Position numbers and translations under genes: made by a program. From JANQRZ01 sp965214485 (lineage in GTDB: Bacteria > Bacteroidota > Rhodothermia > Rhodothermales > JANQRZ01), in assembly GCA_965214485.1 (NCBI GenBank), contig CBDCBW010000015.1, positions 444,735-508,734 on the forward strand: a stretch of DNA of 64,000 nt, given 5' to 3'. Below, in pieces: positions 8,783 through 19,112 of the stretch (the stretch's first letter is position 1; each line of letters opens with the position of its first letter). The notes below the pieces were generated by a model. That model had not been told where the DNA came from. It did not search any database and saw nothing but the letters and a program-made list of their open reading frames with translations.

Positions 8783-9072
8783 GCGCCCAGCGCCGCCACC
8801 GCGTTTTCGTCCACGTCGAGCCGGTCGACGATGGCCATGATGACGGCGTCGACGGGCTTGCCCTGCGTCAGCTCGGTCTGCCGCCCGCTCGACCCCTGCG
8901 CGACGAGCACGACCTCGCCGACGCCCGCCCCGACCGAGTCCACGGCGACGACGAAGCTCTCTTTCTCCTCCAGGTCCAGCCCGACCTCGCAGACGATCTG
9001 AAACGTCATCCCGACGGTCTGCTCGTCCTTGCGCGTGGCCCACACGGTGCCGATGACTTTGCCGAGAAGCAT
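8779..9072 (-). CDS. Bacterial microcompartment vertex protein, EutN/CcmL family (upstream copy)
   Basis: A 97-residue paralogue of the following gene, starting MLLGKVIGTVWATRKDEQTVG. It has the same WATRK signature, a strand FQIVCEV, VDSVGAGVGEVVLVAQGSS and the PVDAVIMAIVDRLDV end. Two vertex genes in tandem are common in BMC loci, where different pentamers cap the vertices. The hotdog thioesterase lies 85 bp upstream on the same strand and may be co-transcribed. Confidence 0.9.
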   Translation of the reverse strand: MLLGKVIGTVWATRKDEQTVGMTFQIVCEVGLDLEEKESFVVAVDSVGAGVGEVVLVAQGSSGRQTELTQGKPVDAVIMAIVDRLDVDENAVAALGA

Positions 9073-9157
9073 GGGGAGGGCCGGGAGGAGGCAGGGGAGA
9101 ATCGGGGGCCGGCAAGCTACGGAAGACCTGCGTGCTCTGCCTTCTGCCCGCCGGCCT

Positions 9158-9562
9158 TCAGCGCTCGCCGGCGGGGACGAGGGCGAGGGTGCAGCGGCTG
9201 ACGCAGACGAGGCGGCCCGCGTCGTCGGAGATGCGGACCTGCCAGACCTGGGTGGTGCGCCCCGCGTGGAGGCGCTCGGCGACGGCGCGGAGCGTGCCCG
9301 CCTGCACCGGGCGGACGTGGTTGGCGTTGATCTCGAGCCCGAAGGCGACCTTCTCCGGCAGGCTCGACGCCGTGCCCGCGACGCTCGCGACGGTCTCGGC
9401 GAGGACCACGCTCGCGCCGCCGTGGAGGTAGCCCAGCGGCTGGTGGTGCTGCGCCGTCACCGGCATCGTGGCGACGGCCCGCTCGTCCTCGACCTCTTCG
9501 AACTCGATGCCGAGGAGCCCGGCGAGACCGGCGGTGGCGGGAAGCGAATCGGGGAGCGGCAT
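9158..9562 (-). CDS. Hotdog-fold acyl-CoA thioesterase, PaaI/MenI-like
   Basis: A 134-residue single hotdog domain. The catalytic-loop signature LGYLHGGASVVLAETVAS (residues 43-60) carries the Gly-rich turn and the Glu expected of the PaaI/EntH/MenI group. FGLEINANHVRPVQAGTLRA is the usual substrate-side strand. It probably hydrolyses a small aromatic or acyl-CoA; menaquinone-pathway DHNA-CoA hydrolase is one option, but no men gene is nearby. Transcribed leftward, upstream of the two BMC vertex genes. Confidence 0.85.
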   Translation of the reverse strand: MPLPDSLPATAGLAGLLGIEFEEVEDERAVATMPVTAQHHQPLGYLHGGASVVLAETVASVAGTASSLPEKVAFGLEINANHVRPVQAGTLRAVAERLHAGRTTQVWQVRISDDAGRLVCVSRCTLALVPAGER

Positions 9563-9635
9563 GGCGAGCGAGGCAGGGGTGCCGCAAGGTACACCCGGAG
9601 GACGGTGAGACGGAGGGCAGGGGATGGGGCTTGAG

Positions 9636-9694
9636 ACGCCGCAGGGCCCTTCAGGGGCCTCGCCGAGCCAGGACCCGGATTAACGTGACGGGGC

Positions 9695-9695
<1 letters not shown>
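9636..9695. mobile_element. Partial copy (right 60 bp) of the 162-bp TA-flanked MITE
   Basis: Matches the right third of the elements at 28782, 49857 and 60688 (from GCCGCAGGGCCC to the tip ending CGTGACGGGGCC, next to TA at 9696-9697). The left part is missing. The tip plus TA forms the TAG stop codon of the neighbouring leftward histidine kinase. Confidence 0.85.
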
Positions 9696-11629
<1,934 letters not shown>

Positions 11630-11718
11630 CGTCCGTAGGTCTGGCAGCGTAGGCGTGCGGGGCGGAACGACCACGACTGGAGCCCGCTGCGTGTCCAGCC
11701 CTCGGCGGGCCCTGCTCC

Positions 11719-11766
11719 ACGAGGAGCGGCTTCAACGAGGAGCGGCTTCAACGAGGAGCGGCGTCC
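11719..11766. repeat. 16-bp tandem repeat, 3 copies, upstream of the HAMP-PAS kinase
   Basis: Units ACGAGGAGCGGCTTCA at 11719, 11735 and 11751 (the last diverged at its end), about 90 bp upstream of the kinase start. Confidence 0.8.
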
Positions 11767-11888
11767 CTGCGCGCTGCGGCCTCGCCTTTCGTCAAACCGG
11801 CGCGACCTCGTGCCGCGCTATTAAAGGGCGACCGGTGGGGTAGAAACGAACCGAGCGTGGGTAGAATCCACGCCCGGCGGGACCCGGT

Positions 11889-12212
11889 TCAGTCGTTCAG
11901 CTTCCGGTCCCACCACACCAACATGCCCTCTTCCGATCGCCCGAGGGGCGCGCCCGCGTCGCAGTACTCACTCCACATCATGGAGCGAATCTGGGCGGTA
12001 TAGGCAGGTTCGCCGTCGGTGAGGTGAAGGATGCGGCTAGTCATGCGCACCCGGCTCGACTCGGCGACGGCGGGGGCGACGGTGGGTGTGGGCAAGGAGT
12101 GCGGCATAGAATCGAGGGGAGTGGGCTCTGTCGGAGGAGCGTCTCCTAATTCCATGCCACGTGCTGCGTCACGCCCAGGGGCTGCAGGACTGTTCTGGCG
12201 AGGCTGAGACAT
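11889..12212 (-). CDS. Small hypothetical protein
   Basis: 107 residues from ATG 12212; an upstream GTG at 12236 adds eight. The N-terminal two thirds are Pro/Ala-rich and probably disordered. The C-terminal 50 residues (ILHLTDGEPAYTAQIRSMMW onward, ending WDRKLND) look like a compact domain. I do not recognise it. It faces away from the SPT-like gene across an AT-rich 236-bp gap. The coding call rests on the reading frame and protein-like C-terminus only. Confidence 0.45.
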   Translation of the reverse strand: MSQPRQNSPAAPGRDAARGMELGDAPPTEPTPLDSMPHSLPTPTVAPAVAESSRVRMTSRILHLTDGEPAYTAQIRSMMWSEYCDAGAPLGRSEEGMLVWWDRKLND

Positions 12213-12448
12213 AGGAGAGTAGATAGGCGAAAACACGTTAGTTGTAATGCAGCCGAGGCAACAGTAGTGAGCAGTCCAGTTAGCACCCGTTAATTATAAA
12301 CTTACGCCGGATTCTAGAATTAATTATCGCAGGTGGGGTTTTTTTTCTCCTTTCTGTGCTTTTATTTAAAGCCAGCGTTTTTCCTCTAGGTCTCACTCAA
12401 GGATTCCCCCATGGCTCGTTGGGGACCTTACCTACCCACCCCGAACCT
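12213..12448. promoter_or_regulatory. AT-rich divergent intergenic region
   Basis: Strikingly AT-rich against about 70% GC surroundings, with TTAATTATAAACTTA near 12288 and a run of eight T near 12340. It must contain the promoter of the SPT-like gene and possibly of the small leftward gene. No motif is clear enough to place a start site. Confidence 0.35.
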
Positions 12449-13879
12449 ATGAGCATCCAGCACACTACAGACCGTCCGCCTCAAGCCGATTCGTCTGCGC
12501 ACGAGGACTCGCCTGCGCACGAAGCTAGCGAATCCCTCAACCTCCGGGAGATGCTGAAACGCGCGCACCGGATGCGCCTCACCGAGCGAGCGCGGTTCTT
12601 CTCGACCTGGATCCGGCAGCTCCACCAGCGAGGCGGAAGCCTGCACCTCCGCCCCATCGGCTCGGTGACCGACCGCGTCACCCTCGTCGGGAACCACAAC
12701 ACGGACGAGACCCGCCCGATGCTGATGTTCGGGTCGAACTCGTACCTCGGGCTGATGGGGCACCCCTACGTCCGGCAGAAGATGAAGGACGCCGTCGACA
12801 CCTACGGCGTCGGCGTCAGCGGCTCGCCGCTGCTCAACGGGCGCGGGATGCTGCATGTCGAGCTCGAGGAGCGCATCGCGGCGCTCAAGGGCAAGGAGGA
12901 CGCGCTCCTCTTCCAGAGCGGCTACGGGGCCAACGTCGGCCTGCTCTCGACGCTCGCCGGCAAGCACGACCACGTCCTCTTCGACGAGCTCAGCCACGCC
13001 TCCTTCCGCGACGGCATCCGCATGAGCTTCGCCCAGAACCAGAAGTTCGGGCATAACAAGGTCGCCGACCTCGAGGGCTACCTCGAAGGGCTGTCGGAGC
13101 GCACCGGCGAGGCGTTCGTCGGGGTCGAGGGGGTCTACTCGATGGACGGCGACCTCGCCCCGCTCGACCGGATCGCCCCGGTCTGCCGCAAGCACGGCGC
13201 GCTGCTCATGGTCGACGACGCGCACGGCACGGGCGTGACCGGGCCGGGCGGCCGCGGCACCGCCGCCCACTTCGGCGTCACCGACGAGGTGGACCTCATC
13301 CTGAGCACCTTCTCGAAGACCTTCGGCGTCACCGGAGCGGCGGTCTGCACGACCCGCCCCATCGCCGACTTCCTGCGGTACTACGCCCGCAGCTACGTTT
13401 TCTCGTCGTCCCTCCCGCCGGCCTCGGTGGCAGCGGTGCTCGCAAGCCTCGACGTGATGGAGCGCGAGCCGGGCCGCGTCGAGCGGCTCCACCACCTGAT
13501 CGACTACACCGTGCGCGGCCTCCGGCACCTGGGCTTCGAGCTGCCCGATCACGCGTCGGCGATCATCGCGCTGCGGGCCCCGGCCGGGATGCCGATCCGC
13601 GAGGCCATCGTCGAGCTCAACCAGCGCGGCGTCTTCCTCAACTCGATCGAGTACCCGGCGGTGCCGACCGGCGAGGAGCGCTTCCGCATCAGCCTCATGG
13701 CGACGCACACCGAGGAGGACATCGACCGCCTCCTCGAGGTCTTCGCCGACGTGTGGGACCGGTACGCGCCGCCCGAGCACCGGCTCAGCCGGTCCGGCCC
13801 GCTCAACCTCCCGCTCTTCGGCGACGGTGTGGCGCAGGGGGAGCCGGCGCTCGTGCCCGGACGCAGCGCGTCGGCCTGA
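12449..13879 (+). CDS. PLP-dependent alpha-oxoamine synthase, serine palmitoyltransferase-like
   Basis: 476 residues from ATG 12449 (MSIQHTTDRP). The fold-type I core shows FGSNSYLGLMGHP, the PLP-stacking His183 in FDELSHASFRDG, DDAHGTG (Asp256/Asp257, His259) and the Schiff-base lysine Lys290 in LSTFSKTFGVTGA. The family joins an amino acid to an acyl-CoA with decarboxylation. In Bacteroidota relatives with this architecture the product is 3-ketosphinganine for sphingolipids, but 2-amino-3-ketobutyrate ligase cannot be excluded. The N-terminal 30 and C-terminal 30 residues are low-complexity extensions. No acyl carrier or ketoreductase gene is adjacent. Confidence 0.85.
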   Translation: MSIQHTTDRPPQADSSAHEDSPAHEASESLNLREMLKRAHRMRLTERARFFSTWIRQLHQRGGSLHLRPIGSVTDRVTLVGNHNTDETRPMLMFGSNSYLGLMGHPYVRQKMKDAVDTYGVGVSGSPLLNGRGMLHVELEERIAALKGKEDALLFQSGYGANVGLLSTLAGKHDHVLFDELSHASFRDGIRMSFAQNQKFGHNKVADLEGYLEGLSERTGEAFVGVEGVYSMDGDLAPLDRIAPVCRKHGALLMVDDAHGTGVTGPGGRGTAAHFGVTDEVDLILSTFSKTFGVTGAAVCTTRPIADFLRYYARSYVFSSSLPPASVAAVLASLDVMEREPGRVERLHHLIDYTVRGLRHLGFELPDHASAIIALRAPAGMPIREAIVELNQRGVFLNSIEYPAVPTGEERFRISLMATHTEEDIDRLLEVFADVWDRYAPPEHRLSRSGPLNLPLFGDGVAQGEPALVPGRSASA

Positions 13880-13903
13880 GCGCCTCCGGCCCCGACCCGA
13901 GGT

Positions 13904-13933
13904 GCCGAACCCGAGCACGCCGAACCCGAGCAC
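13904..13933. repeat. 15-bp tandem duplication between two convergent genes
   Basis: Two perfect units GCCGAACCCGAGCAC (13904-13918, 13919-13933), six bases from the stop codon of the leftward GAF protein gene. Confidence 0.8.
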
Positions 13934-13939
13934 CGGGCG

Positions 13940-15316
13940 TCACCCGATCACGACGTGCTCCGGCGTGGCGAGCGCCTCCTGAAGCGCGTTCGCCGCGTCG
14001 GCGCGCAGCGCGTCGGCGTCACGGTGGTGTGGGGCGAGGCGGGCGACGCCCAGCGCGACCGGCAGCCGCTCGGCCTCGGCGCGAGCGCGCACGCGGGCGG
14101 CCCACGCCTCGATGCCTTGGGCGTCTTCGTGGAGGAAAACCCCGACCATCAGCTCCCCGAAGCGCTCGACCCGCCCGTTGCGGCTGACGGCTTCGAGGTG
14201 CTGCTGAAGCGCGCGCTCGGCCTCGGCCACCGTCGCCTCTTCCTCCCCCGCGATGCGCTCGGCGTCGGTCTGGTAGACGAGCGCGAGCGCGAGCGGACGC
14301 CCCTCGGCGCGGGCGCGCTCCATCTCCCCGGCGATGATCGAGCGGCGGGTCGGGACGGCGGGGGAGGGCGCTTCATCGGGCTGGGTGAGCATCGCCGCGA
14401 GGAGCCCGGCGTACTGCGTGAGCAGGCTGCGCTGCCGCTCGGTGAACCCGGCCTGGTCCGGCCCCACGTCCACGACGAGGTAGACCGGCCCGTCGCCGAG
14501 CGTGCACACCGGCACCACCGCGACGCCGCCGAGCGGCACCGCCCGTTTGTAGTGAGGCAGCGCGGCGAGGAGCGGATCGCCCGCGTCGAGCACGGTCAGG
14601 GACGGCTCCGGCGAGACGGCGTCGAAGAACACGTTGCCCGCCGGGAAGCGCCCCTCGCGGCGCGCCGCCGGGTTGTGCGAGAGCGCCGCTTCTAGGGTGG
14701 TGCCGGTGGCGTCGGTCGAGAAGAGCGCGACGGTCTGCACGTCGGTGGCAGCCCAGAGCGCGCGCAGCAGCGAGGTCACCGCCGTGGGCGAGTGCACCCG
14801 CCAGAACGGGGAGTCGTCGCGCGCCTCGAGCACGGGGGCCTCGACCGCGCCCTCGTCCGGCACGGCGCGCGCAGGAGCAGCGCGCACAGGAGCGGCGCGC
14901 GCAGGGACGGGGGGCACCGGGGGCGTAGGGGTAGCCCGGTCAGGGGCAGCCCGGCCAGGGGCCGGGTGGCGCTCCGGCAGCGGGCCGTCTTCCGGCGTGG
15001 CAGCGGCCCCGCCCGAGACCTCCACGACCGGCTCCGGCACCTCGTCGTCCGGCAGGTCCGCCTCCTCGGCCGGGCTCCCCTTCGGGCGGATGTTCGAGAT
15101 GCCGAGCGAGCGGAGCTCGTCCTCGCGCGAGGGCGCGGCGGCGGCTCGCTGCTGCGCGGCGGCCTGGCGGCGGCGGCGCTTGGACGCGAGCACCAGGAGC
15201 GTCCCTAACGCGAGCGCGAGGAGGGCCGCGCCGATGCCCAGTAACCAGACATTGTCCATCAAATACCCTAGAGTGGCTGCGATGACCGCGAGCGCAGCGA
15301 CAAACACTCGGGCCAT
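13940..15316 (-). CDS. Membrane-anchored protein with GAF-like and degenerate GGDEF-like domains
   Basis: 458 residues. Two hydrophobic helices at about 5-22 and 24-44 anchor the N-terminus, followed by a basic stretch. A disordered Ala/Pro-rich linker (about 50-170) contains a 15-bp in-frame tandem repeat (14865-14909) giving ARAAPVRAAPARA. Residues about 175-310 resemble a GAF domain (SLLRALWAATDVQTVALFST.. GGVAVVPV.. LLTQYAGLLAAML). The C-terminal 140 residues recall a diguanylate cyclase fold (RSIIAGEMERARAEGRPLAL.. RFGELMVGVFL.. PVALGVARL) but the GGDEF motif is absent, so no cyclase activity is expected. It may be a signalling scaffold; the function is unknown. Confidence 0.7.
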   Translation of the reverse strand: MARVFVAALAVIAATLGYLMDNVWLLGIGAALLALALGTLLVLASKRRRRQAAAQQRAAAAPSREDELRSLGISNIRPKGSPAEEADLPDDEVPEPVVEVSGGAAATPEDGPLPERHPAPGRAAPDRATPTPPVPPVPARAAPVRAAPARAVPDEGAVEAPVLEARDDSPFWRVHSPTAVTSLLRALWAATDVQTVALFSTDATGTTLEAALSHNPAARREGRFPAGNVFFDAVSPEPSLTVLDAGDPLLAALPHYKRAVPLGGVAVVPVCTLGDGPVYLVVDVGPDQAGFTERQRSLLTQYAGLLAAMLTQPDEAPSPAVPTRRSIIAGEMERARAEGRPLALALVYQTDAERIAGEEEATVAEAERALQQHLEAVSRNGRVERFGELMVGVFLHEDAQGIEAWAARVRARAEAERLPVALGVARLAPHHRDADALRADAANALQEALATPEHVVIG

Positions 15317-15444
15317 AACGCTCTGCGCGGGCTGCGCGTGCGGAGGAGGAGAACTGCTCGGAATCTACCGGTGCCCCCGGCCAATGTCAACCGACCGACC
15401 GCCCTCTCGGACAGAATCGCTACAGCCGGTCCCCTCGGCTGCGC

Positions 15445-15756
15445 TCAGCGCAGGTTGTCGAGATCGTCTTCCTCAAACTCCAGCTCGACCCCGCCGATGC
15501 GCCCGGCCACGAGGTTGTAGACCCAGGCCATGATGAACCCACCGATGAAACCGGCGACGAGCCCGAGGAGCGGGTAGAGAATGATCATGAACAGCCCGAG
15601 GCTGCTGCCGAATCCCGTCCCGCCGAGCTCGTCCGAGAGCGAGCCGACCATCGTCATCACGCAGCCCGCCGGGAGCGAGAAAACGAAGGCGACAGCGGCT
15701 GCGACGACGCCGTAGACTTTTGCAAAAGACAAGGGGTCGATCCTGCGTAGAATCAT
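15445..15756 (-). CDS. Small integral membrane protein
   Basis: 103 residues from ATG 15756 (MILRRIDPLSFAKVYG). Two hydrophobic segments, about 14-34 and 50-80, are joined by a Gly/Ser-rich loop, and it ends in an acidic tail (EFEEDDLDNLR). The IDPLSxAKxYG start and the GFIGGFIMAWVYNLVAGRIGG segment recur in many unassigned bacterial two-TM proteins. Function unknown. An upstream ATG (15795) would add 13 residues ahead of the conserved-looking start. Confidence 0.7.
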   Translation of the reverse strand: MILRRIDPLSFAKVYGVVAAAVAFVFSLPAGCVMTMVGSLSDELGGTGFGSSLGLFMIILYPLLGLVAGFIGGFIMAWVYNLVAGRIGGVELEFEEDDLDNLR

Positions 15757-15822
15757 CGGGGCCTCCGAGGGTGAGTGAGATAGATAACTACGCACGCTCG
15801 CTGAACAAATGCAACCCTCGCC

Positions 15823-17007
15823 TCAGCCCACCTCGGCGTAGCCCTCCGGCACCGGCACAAATGTCGGCGCGCCGGTCGGCAGCGTGGCGGTGCCCGGCGG
15901 CAGCTCGATGGCGGGCAACGCGAGCGCCGGGACTTCCTCTCCGAGCGGGTTCGGCTCGGCCCACAGGTCGCCGCGCGTGCTCTCGACGACGACGTGGTCG
16001 CCCGCCCGCCCGCGGACGTAGTCCCGCGTGAGCGGGATTTTGCCGAAGGGCGTGTCGAGGACGTATCTCGGCACGGCGAAGCCGGAGGTGTGGCCGCGCA
16101 GACGATGCATCAGCGCCATCCCGGTTTCGATGGGCGTGCGGAAGGCCGCGGTGCCGCCGATGAGCTGCGCCTGGTAGAGGTAGTACGGGCGCACCCGCAT
16201 CGCCACGAGCCCTTCGACGAGCGCCTTCAGCGTCGGGAGGTCGTCGTTGATGCCGCGCAGGAGCACGGTCTGGTTGCCGACAGGCACGCCCGCGTCGGCG
16301 AGCTTCGCGCAGGCGGCGGCAGCCTCGGGGGTGAGCTCCTTCGGGTGGTTGAAGTGGGTGTTGAGCCAGACCGGGTGGTGCTGCCGGAGCAGGTCGCACA
16401 GGGCGTCGGTGATGCGGAACGGGAGCGTCACCGGGAGGCGGCTGCCGAGGCGGACGACCTCGACGTGCGGGATCGCCCAGAGCCGCCCGAGCAGCCAGCC
16501 GAGGCCCGCCTCGTTGAAGACGAGCGGGTCGCCGCCGGTCAGGAGGACATCCCGAATCTCCGGGTGCGCCGCGAGGTAGTCCAGCGCCTCGCCGAGCTCG
16601 TCCTTCCGCATCATGAAGCCCGCGTCGCCGACCATGCGCTTGCGCAGGCAGTAGCGGCAGTAGATCGCGCACTCGCTCGTGACGCAGAAGGCGACGCGGT
16701 CGCGGTAGTTGTGGATCAGGTTCTTGACCGGCGAGTGCCCCAGCTCGTCCAGCGGGTCGACGACGCCGACGATGTCCGGGGCGAGCTCGCTCATCCGGGG
16801 GACGACCTGCCGGCGGACGGGGCAGCCGGGGCCGCCCATCAGGCTGGCGTAGTACGGCGTGATGGCCCACCGGAAGACGTCCCGCGCCGCCTCAAGCGCC
16901 TGGAGTTCGTCCTCGGTCGGCTCGACGTACTGCCGGAGCCCCGCTTCGTCGCGGACGCGGTGGCGCATCTGCCAGCGCCAGTCCGTCCACTGGGGATCAC
17001 GCGTCAT
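15823..17007 (-). CDS. KamA-family radical SAM aminomutase, lysine 2,3-aminomutase-like
   Basis: 394 residues from ATG 17007 (MTRDPQWTDWRWQMRHRV). The radical-SAM cluster motif is CAIYCRYCLRK (C-x3-C-x2-C), and LLTGGDPLVFNE, HPVWLNTHFNHPKELTP, VGNQTVLLRGINDD and PYYLYQAQLIGG follow the KamA order. The PLP lysine region reads YVLDTPFGKIPL, shorter than the DAPGGGGK loop of clostridial lysine 2,3-aminomutase, so the substrate may differ. It is intermediate in length between EpmB and KamA. It is the last gene of an operon, ATGA-coupled to a zinc-ribbon protein and downstream of an ATP-grasp ligase, so its beta-amino acid product may be ligated there. Confidence 0.85.
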   Translation of the reverse strand: MTRDPQWTDWRWQMRHRVRDEAGLRQYVEPTEDELQALEAARDVFRWAITPYYASLMGGPGCPVRRQVVPRMSELAPDIVGVVDPLDELGHSPVKNLIHNYRDRVAFCVTSECAIYCRYCLRKRMVGDAGFMMRKDELGEALDYLAAHPEIRDVLLTGGDPLVFNEAGLGWLLGRLWAIPHVEVVRLGSRLPVTLPFRITDALCDLLRQHHPVWLNTHFNHPKELTPEAAAACAKLADAGVPVGNQTVLLRGINDDLPTLKALVEGLVAMRVRPYYLYQAQLIGGTAAFRTPIETGMALMHRLRGHTSGFAVPRYVLDTPFGKIPLTRDYVRGRAGDHVVVESTRGDLWAEPNPLGEEVPALALPAIELPPGTATLPTGAPTFVPVPEGYAEVG

Positions 17008-17246
17008 GGCCGGCCCTCCATGTTGGGGTAGCGCCGGAAGGCGCGGAGCACGGCGGGGTCGCGGGTCGCCTCGAAGGCCTCGCCGCACCGGCCGCAGCGG
17101 AAGACGATCTCTTTGGGCTGCGCCGAGATGCCGTTGAGGAAGTTCAGCCAGCCGCCGACGCCGTAGCGCATGTCGGGCCGGGCGAAGTGGTGGTAGCGGT
17201 CGTGCCCGCACCGGCAGGTCGGGCGCTCGGTTTCGGTCGTGCTCAT
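17004..17246 (-). CDS. Small zinc-ribbon protein
   Basis: 80 residues with a CRCGHDRYHH motif at 11-20 and CGRCG at about 51-55, giving a four-ligand zinc-ribbon pattern (C-x-C and C-x2-C, with nearby His). Its stop overlaps the kamA-like start by four bases (17004-17007), so the two products are made together. Function unknown; a partner or delivery protein for the radical SAM enzyme is a guess from coupling only. Confidence 0.75.
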   Translation of the reverse strand: MSTTETERPTCRCGHDRYHHFARPDMRYGVGGWLNFLNGISAQPKEIVFRCGRCGEAFEATRDPAVLRAFRRYPNMEGRP

Positions 17247-17280
17247 GAGGATACCCTACGCCGCAGCGGGCACCGGGATT

Positions 17281-18264
17281 CTACCCCAGCCCGAGGCGAC
17301 GGAGCCCGCGCGCCAGGAGGCCGGCGAGGAAGTCGGGGTAGGGCTGCCCGGCGAGCTCGGCAATGATGGCGAAGGTGCCGTCGGGCGCGAACGTCGGGAG
17401 CGGGTTGACCTCGATGAACCACGGCTCGCCGCCGGCATCGACCCGGAAGTCGAGGCGGGCGAAGTCGAGGCACTCGAGGGCTCCGTAGACGCGGAGGGCG
17501 AGGGCGTGGAGGCGCGCTTCGAGGTCCGCGCCGAGCGCGCCGAGGTCGTAGGCGAAGGGGTCGGCGGGGTCCTCGTGTCGCTCCAGCGCGTGCAGCCCGA
17601 TGCCGGTGGCCCGCTCCGTCGCGCGCTGCAACGCCGGCAGCGCCTCGCCCGGGTTGCCGACGACGGCGACGGTGAACTCGCTCCCCTCGACGAAGCGCTC
17701 CACGAGCACGTCCTGCCGGTAGAGCCGAGTCTGCCGCTCGACCTCGGCGCGCAGGGCCGCCCGGTCGCCGCACCGGCTCGACGGCGCGAGGCCCTTCGCG
17801 GTCCCCTCGTAGCGCGGCTTGACGAACACCGGAAACGGCGGCAGGCTCGCGTCGTCGATCCCGTCGCCCTCCCCCACCACGGTCCAGTCCGGCGTCGGCA
17901 CGCCGGCGGCGCGGGCGACGGTTTTGGTGAGGGCCTTGTCGAGCGAGACCGACAGCGTGAGCGCGTCGGAGCCGAGGCAGGGGACGCCCGCGAGCTCGAG
18001 AAGAATCGGCGCGTGCGCCTCGCGGTTGCGGCTCCCGTAGCCCTCGGCAATCGTGACGGCGGCGTCGAGGCCGAGCGGCCGGGTCATTTTCGCCAGCAGC
18101 GACTGGGCCGAGCCGATGCGGACCGGCGCGTGGCCGAGCGCCCGCACGGCGGCTTCGAGCGCGGCGATGGTCTCTTCGGGTTCGTACTCGGCGTCCCAGT
18201 CGGGCGGTGCCCCAGCCGGCGGCGGCGTGTCGCCGAAGCGGTCGTAGACGAGGCCGATCTTCAC
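17281..18264 (-). CDS. ATP-grasp ligase, D-alanine--D-alanine ligase-like
   Basis: 327 residues starting at GTG 18264, inside a GTGA overlap with the upstream gene. The ATP-grasp landmarks are VFVKPRYEGTAKGL (phosphate-binding region), DVLVERFVEGSEFTVAV and LDFARLDFRVDAGGEPWFIEVNPLPTFAPDG (magnesium ligands Asp, Glu, Asn). LGSDALTLSVSLDKALTK matches the D-Ala-D-Ala ligase pattern. The N-terminal half is less typical of Ddl, and the operon with R2lox and KamA makes a dipeptide or amino-acid ligase of a special pathway more likely than wall synthesis. That last point is inference. Confidence 0.8.
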   Translation of the reverse strand: MKIGLVYDRFGDTPPPAGAPPDWDAEYEPEETIAALEAAVRALGHAPVRIGSAQSLLAKMTRPLGLDAAVTIAEGYGSRNREAHAPILLELAGVPCLGSDALTLSVSLDKALTKTVARAAGVPTPDWTVVGEGDGIDDASLPPFPVFVKPRYEGTAKGLAPSSRCGDRAALRAEVERQTRLYRQDVLVERFVEGSEFTVAVVGNPGEALPALQRATERATGIGLHALERHEDPADPFAYDLGALGADLEARLHALALRVYGALECLDFARLDFRVDAGGEPWFIEVNPLPTFAPDGTFAIIAELAGQPYPDFLAGLLARGLRRLGLG

Positions 18265-19097
18265 GAGCGCGTGCGGTTGCGCTGCGCTGCTCCCGTTTCC
18301 TCCTCAGGGTCGGGCAAATCGTCAAGGTCGATCCGCGCCCCATCGCTGGCCGCCACCGCAGTCTGTTCGGTCGTCGGCTGTTCGGTGTGGTCGCTCCGGG
18401 CGATGAGTTCGAGCCGGTCGAGGACGCCGCCGAACGTCTCCCTCTGCTTCCCGCCCCAATAGCCCAGCCACCCACGCATGCCCCCGGCGAAGACGAGTGC
18501 CATGCTCGCCAGCATCACGGCAGGAATCCAGAGGCCCGGCTCGGGGCCGAAGGCGGCGAGTAAGGCGAAGACGACGGCCATCGCAGCGTTGATAGCCGCA
18601 GCGATTCCAAAGTCGCGCGCCGTCTCGCGGACGGACTGCCGCAGGGTGGCCCGCGTCCCGCCGCCCGCCGGCTCGAGCGCGAGGCGTATCGAGCTTTCGC
18701 TGCGGCGGCCTGCTCCTCGCTTCGTGACCGTCCACTCGCGCATCCGGCCGATCTGCCCGATGCTCCCGTCGTCGCCGAACGTCCGGCGGACCTCGGCAAC
18801 CATCCGCGCCCACGCCTCGTCGGAGACCGGACCCGGCAGGAGGCGCGCGCGCTCGGCCTCGGTGGGCGCGCCGAGGAAAGTGTGTGCCTCCACCGGTGGG
18901 GCGGCGGCCAGCTCGCTCGCCGCTGCGGCGATGTGCGCCGGGTCGATGCCGGACGCCGCCCCGATCTCCTGAAGCTCGGCCAGGGTGAGCTGGTCCCCAC
19001 TTGCGGCCTCGGCGCGGCGGGCCGCCTCCTGCCGCTTCGCCGCCCGCTCGAAGAGGGCGCGCCGCTCGGCCTCGCTGTAGCGTCGCTCGTCGGTCAT
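18261..19097 (-). CDS. Hypothetical membrane protein of the R2lox/KamA operon
   Basis: 278 residues. The N-terminal 70 residues are a charged helical region (RRYSEAERRALFERAAKRQE then ELQEIGAASGIDPAHIAAAA, reminiscent of SHOCT-type or short HTH-like modules). A beta-rich soluble domain (about 75-160) follows, then two hydrophobic helices at about 165-185 and 190-212 and a soluble C-terminus. GTGA coupling to the ATP-grasp gene and a 15-bp gap after R2lox place it in the operon. I do not recognise the family. Confidence 0.7.
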   Translation of the reverse strand: MTDERRYSEAERRALFERAAKRQEAARRAEAASGDQLTLAELQEIGAASGIDPAHIAAAASELAAAPPVEAHTFLGAPTEAERARLLPGPVSDEAWARMVAEVRRTFGDDGSIGQIGRMREWTVTKRGAGRRSESSIRLALEPAGGGTRATLRQSVRETARDFGIAAAINAAMAVVFALLAAFGPEPGLWIPAVMLASMALVFAGGMRGWLGYWGGKQRETFGGVLDRLELIARSDHTEQPTTEQTAVAASDGARIDLDDLPDPEEETGAAQRNRTRS

Positions 19098-19112
19098 GGC
19101 GTCAAGTTCCCG

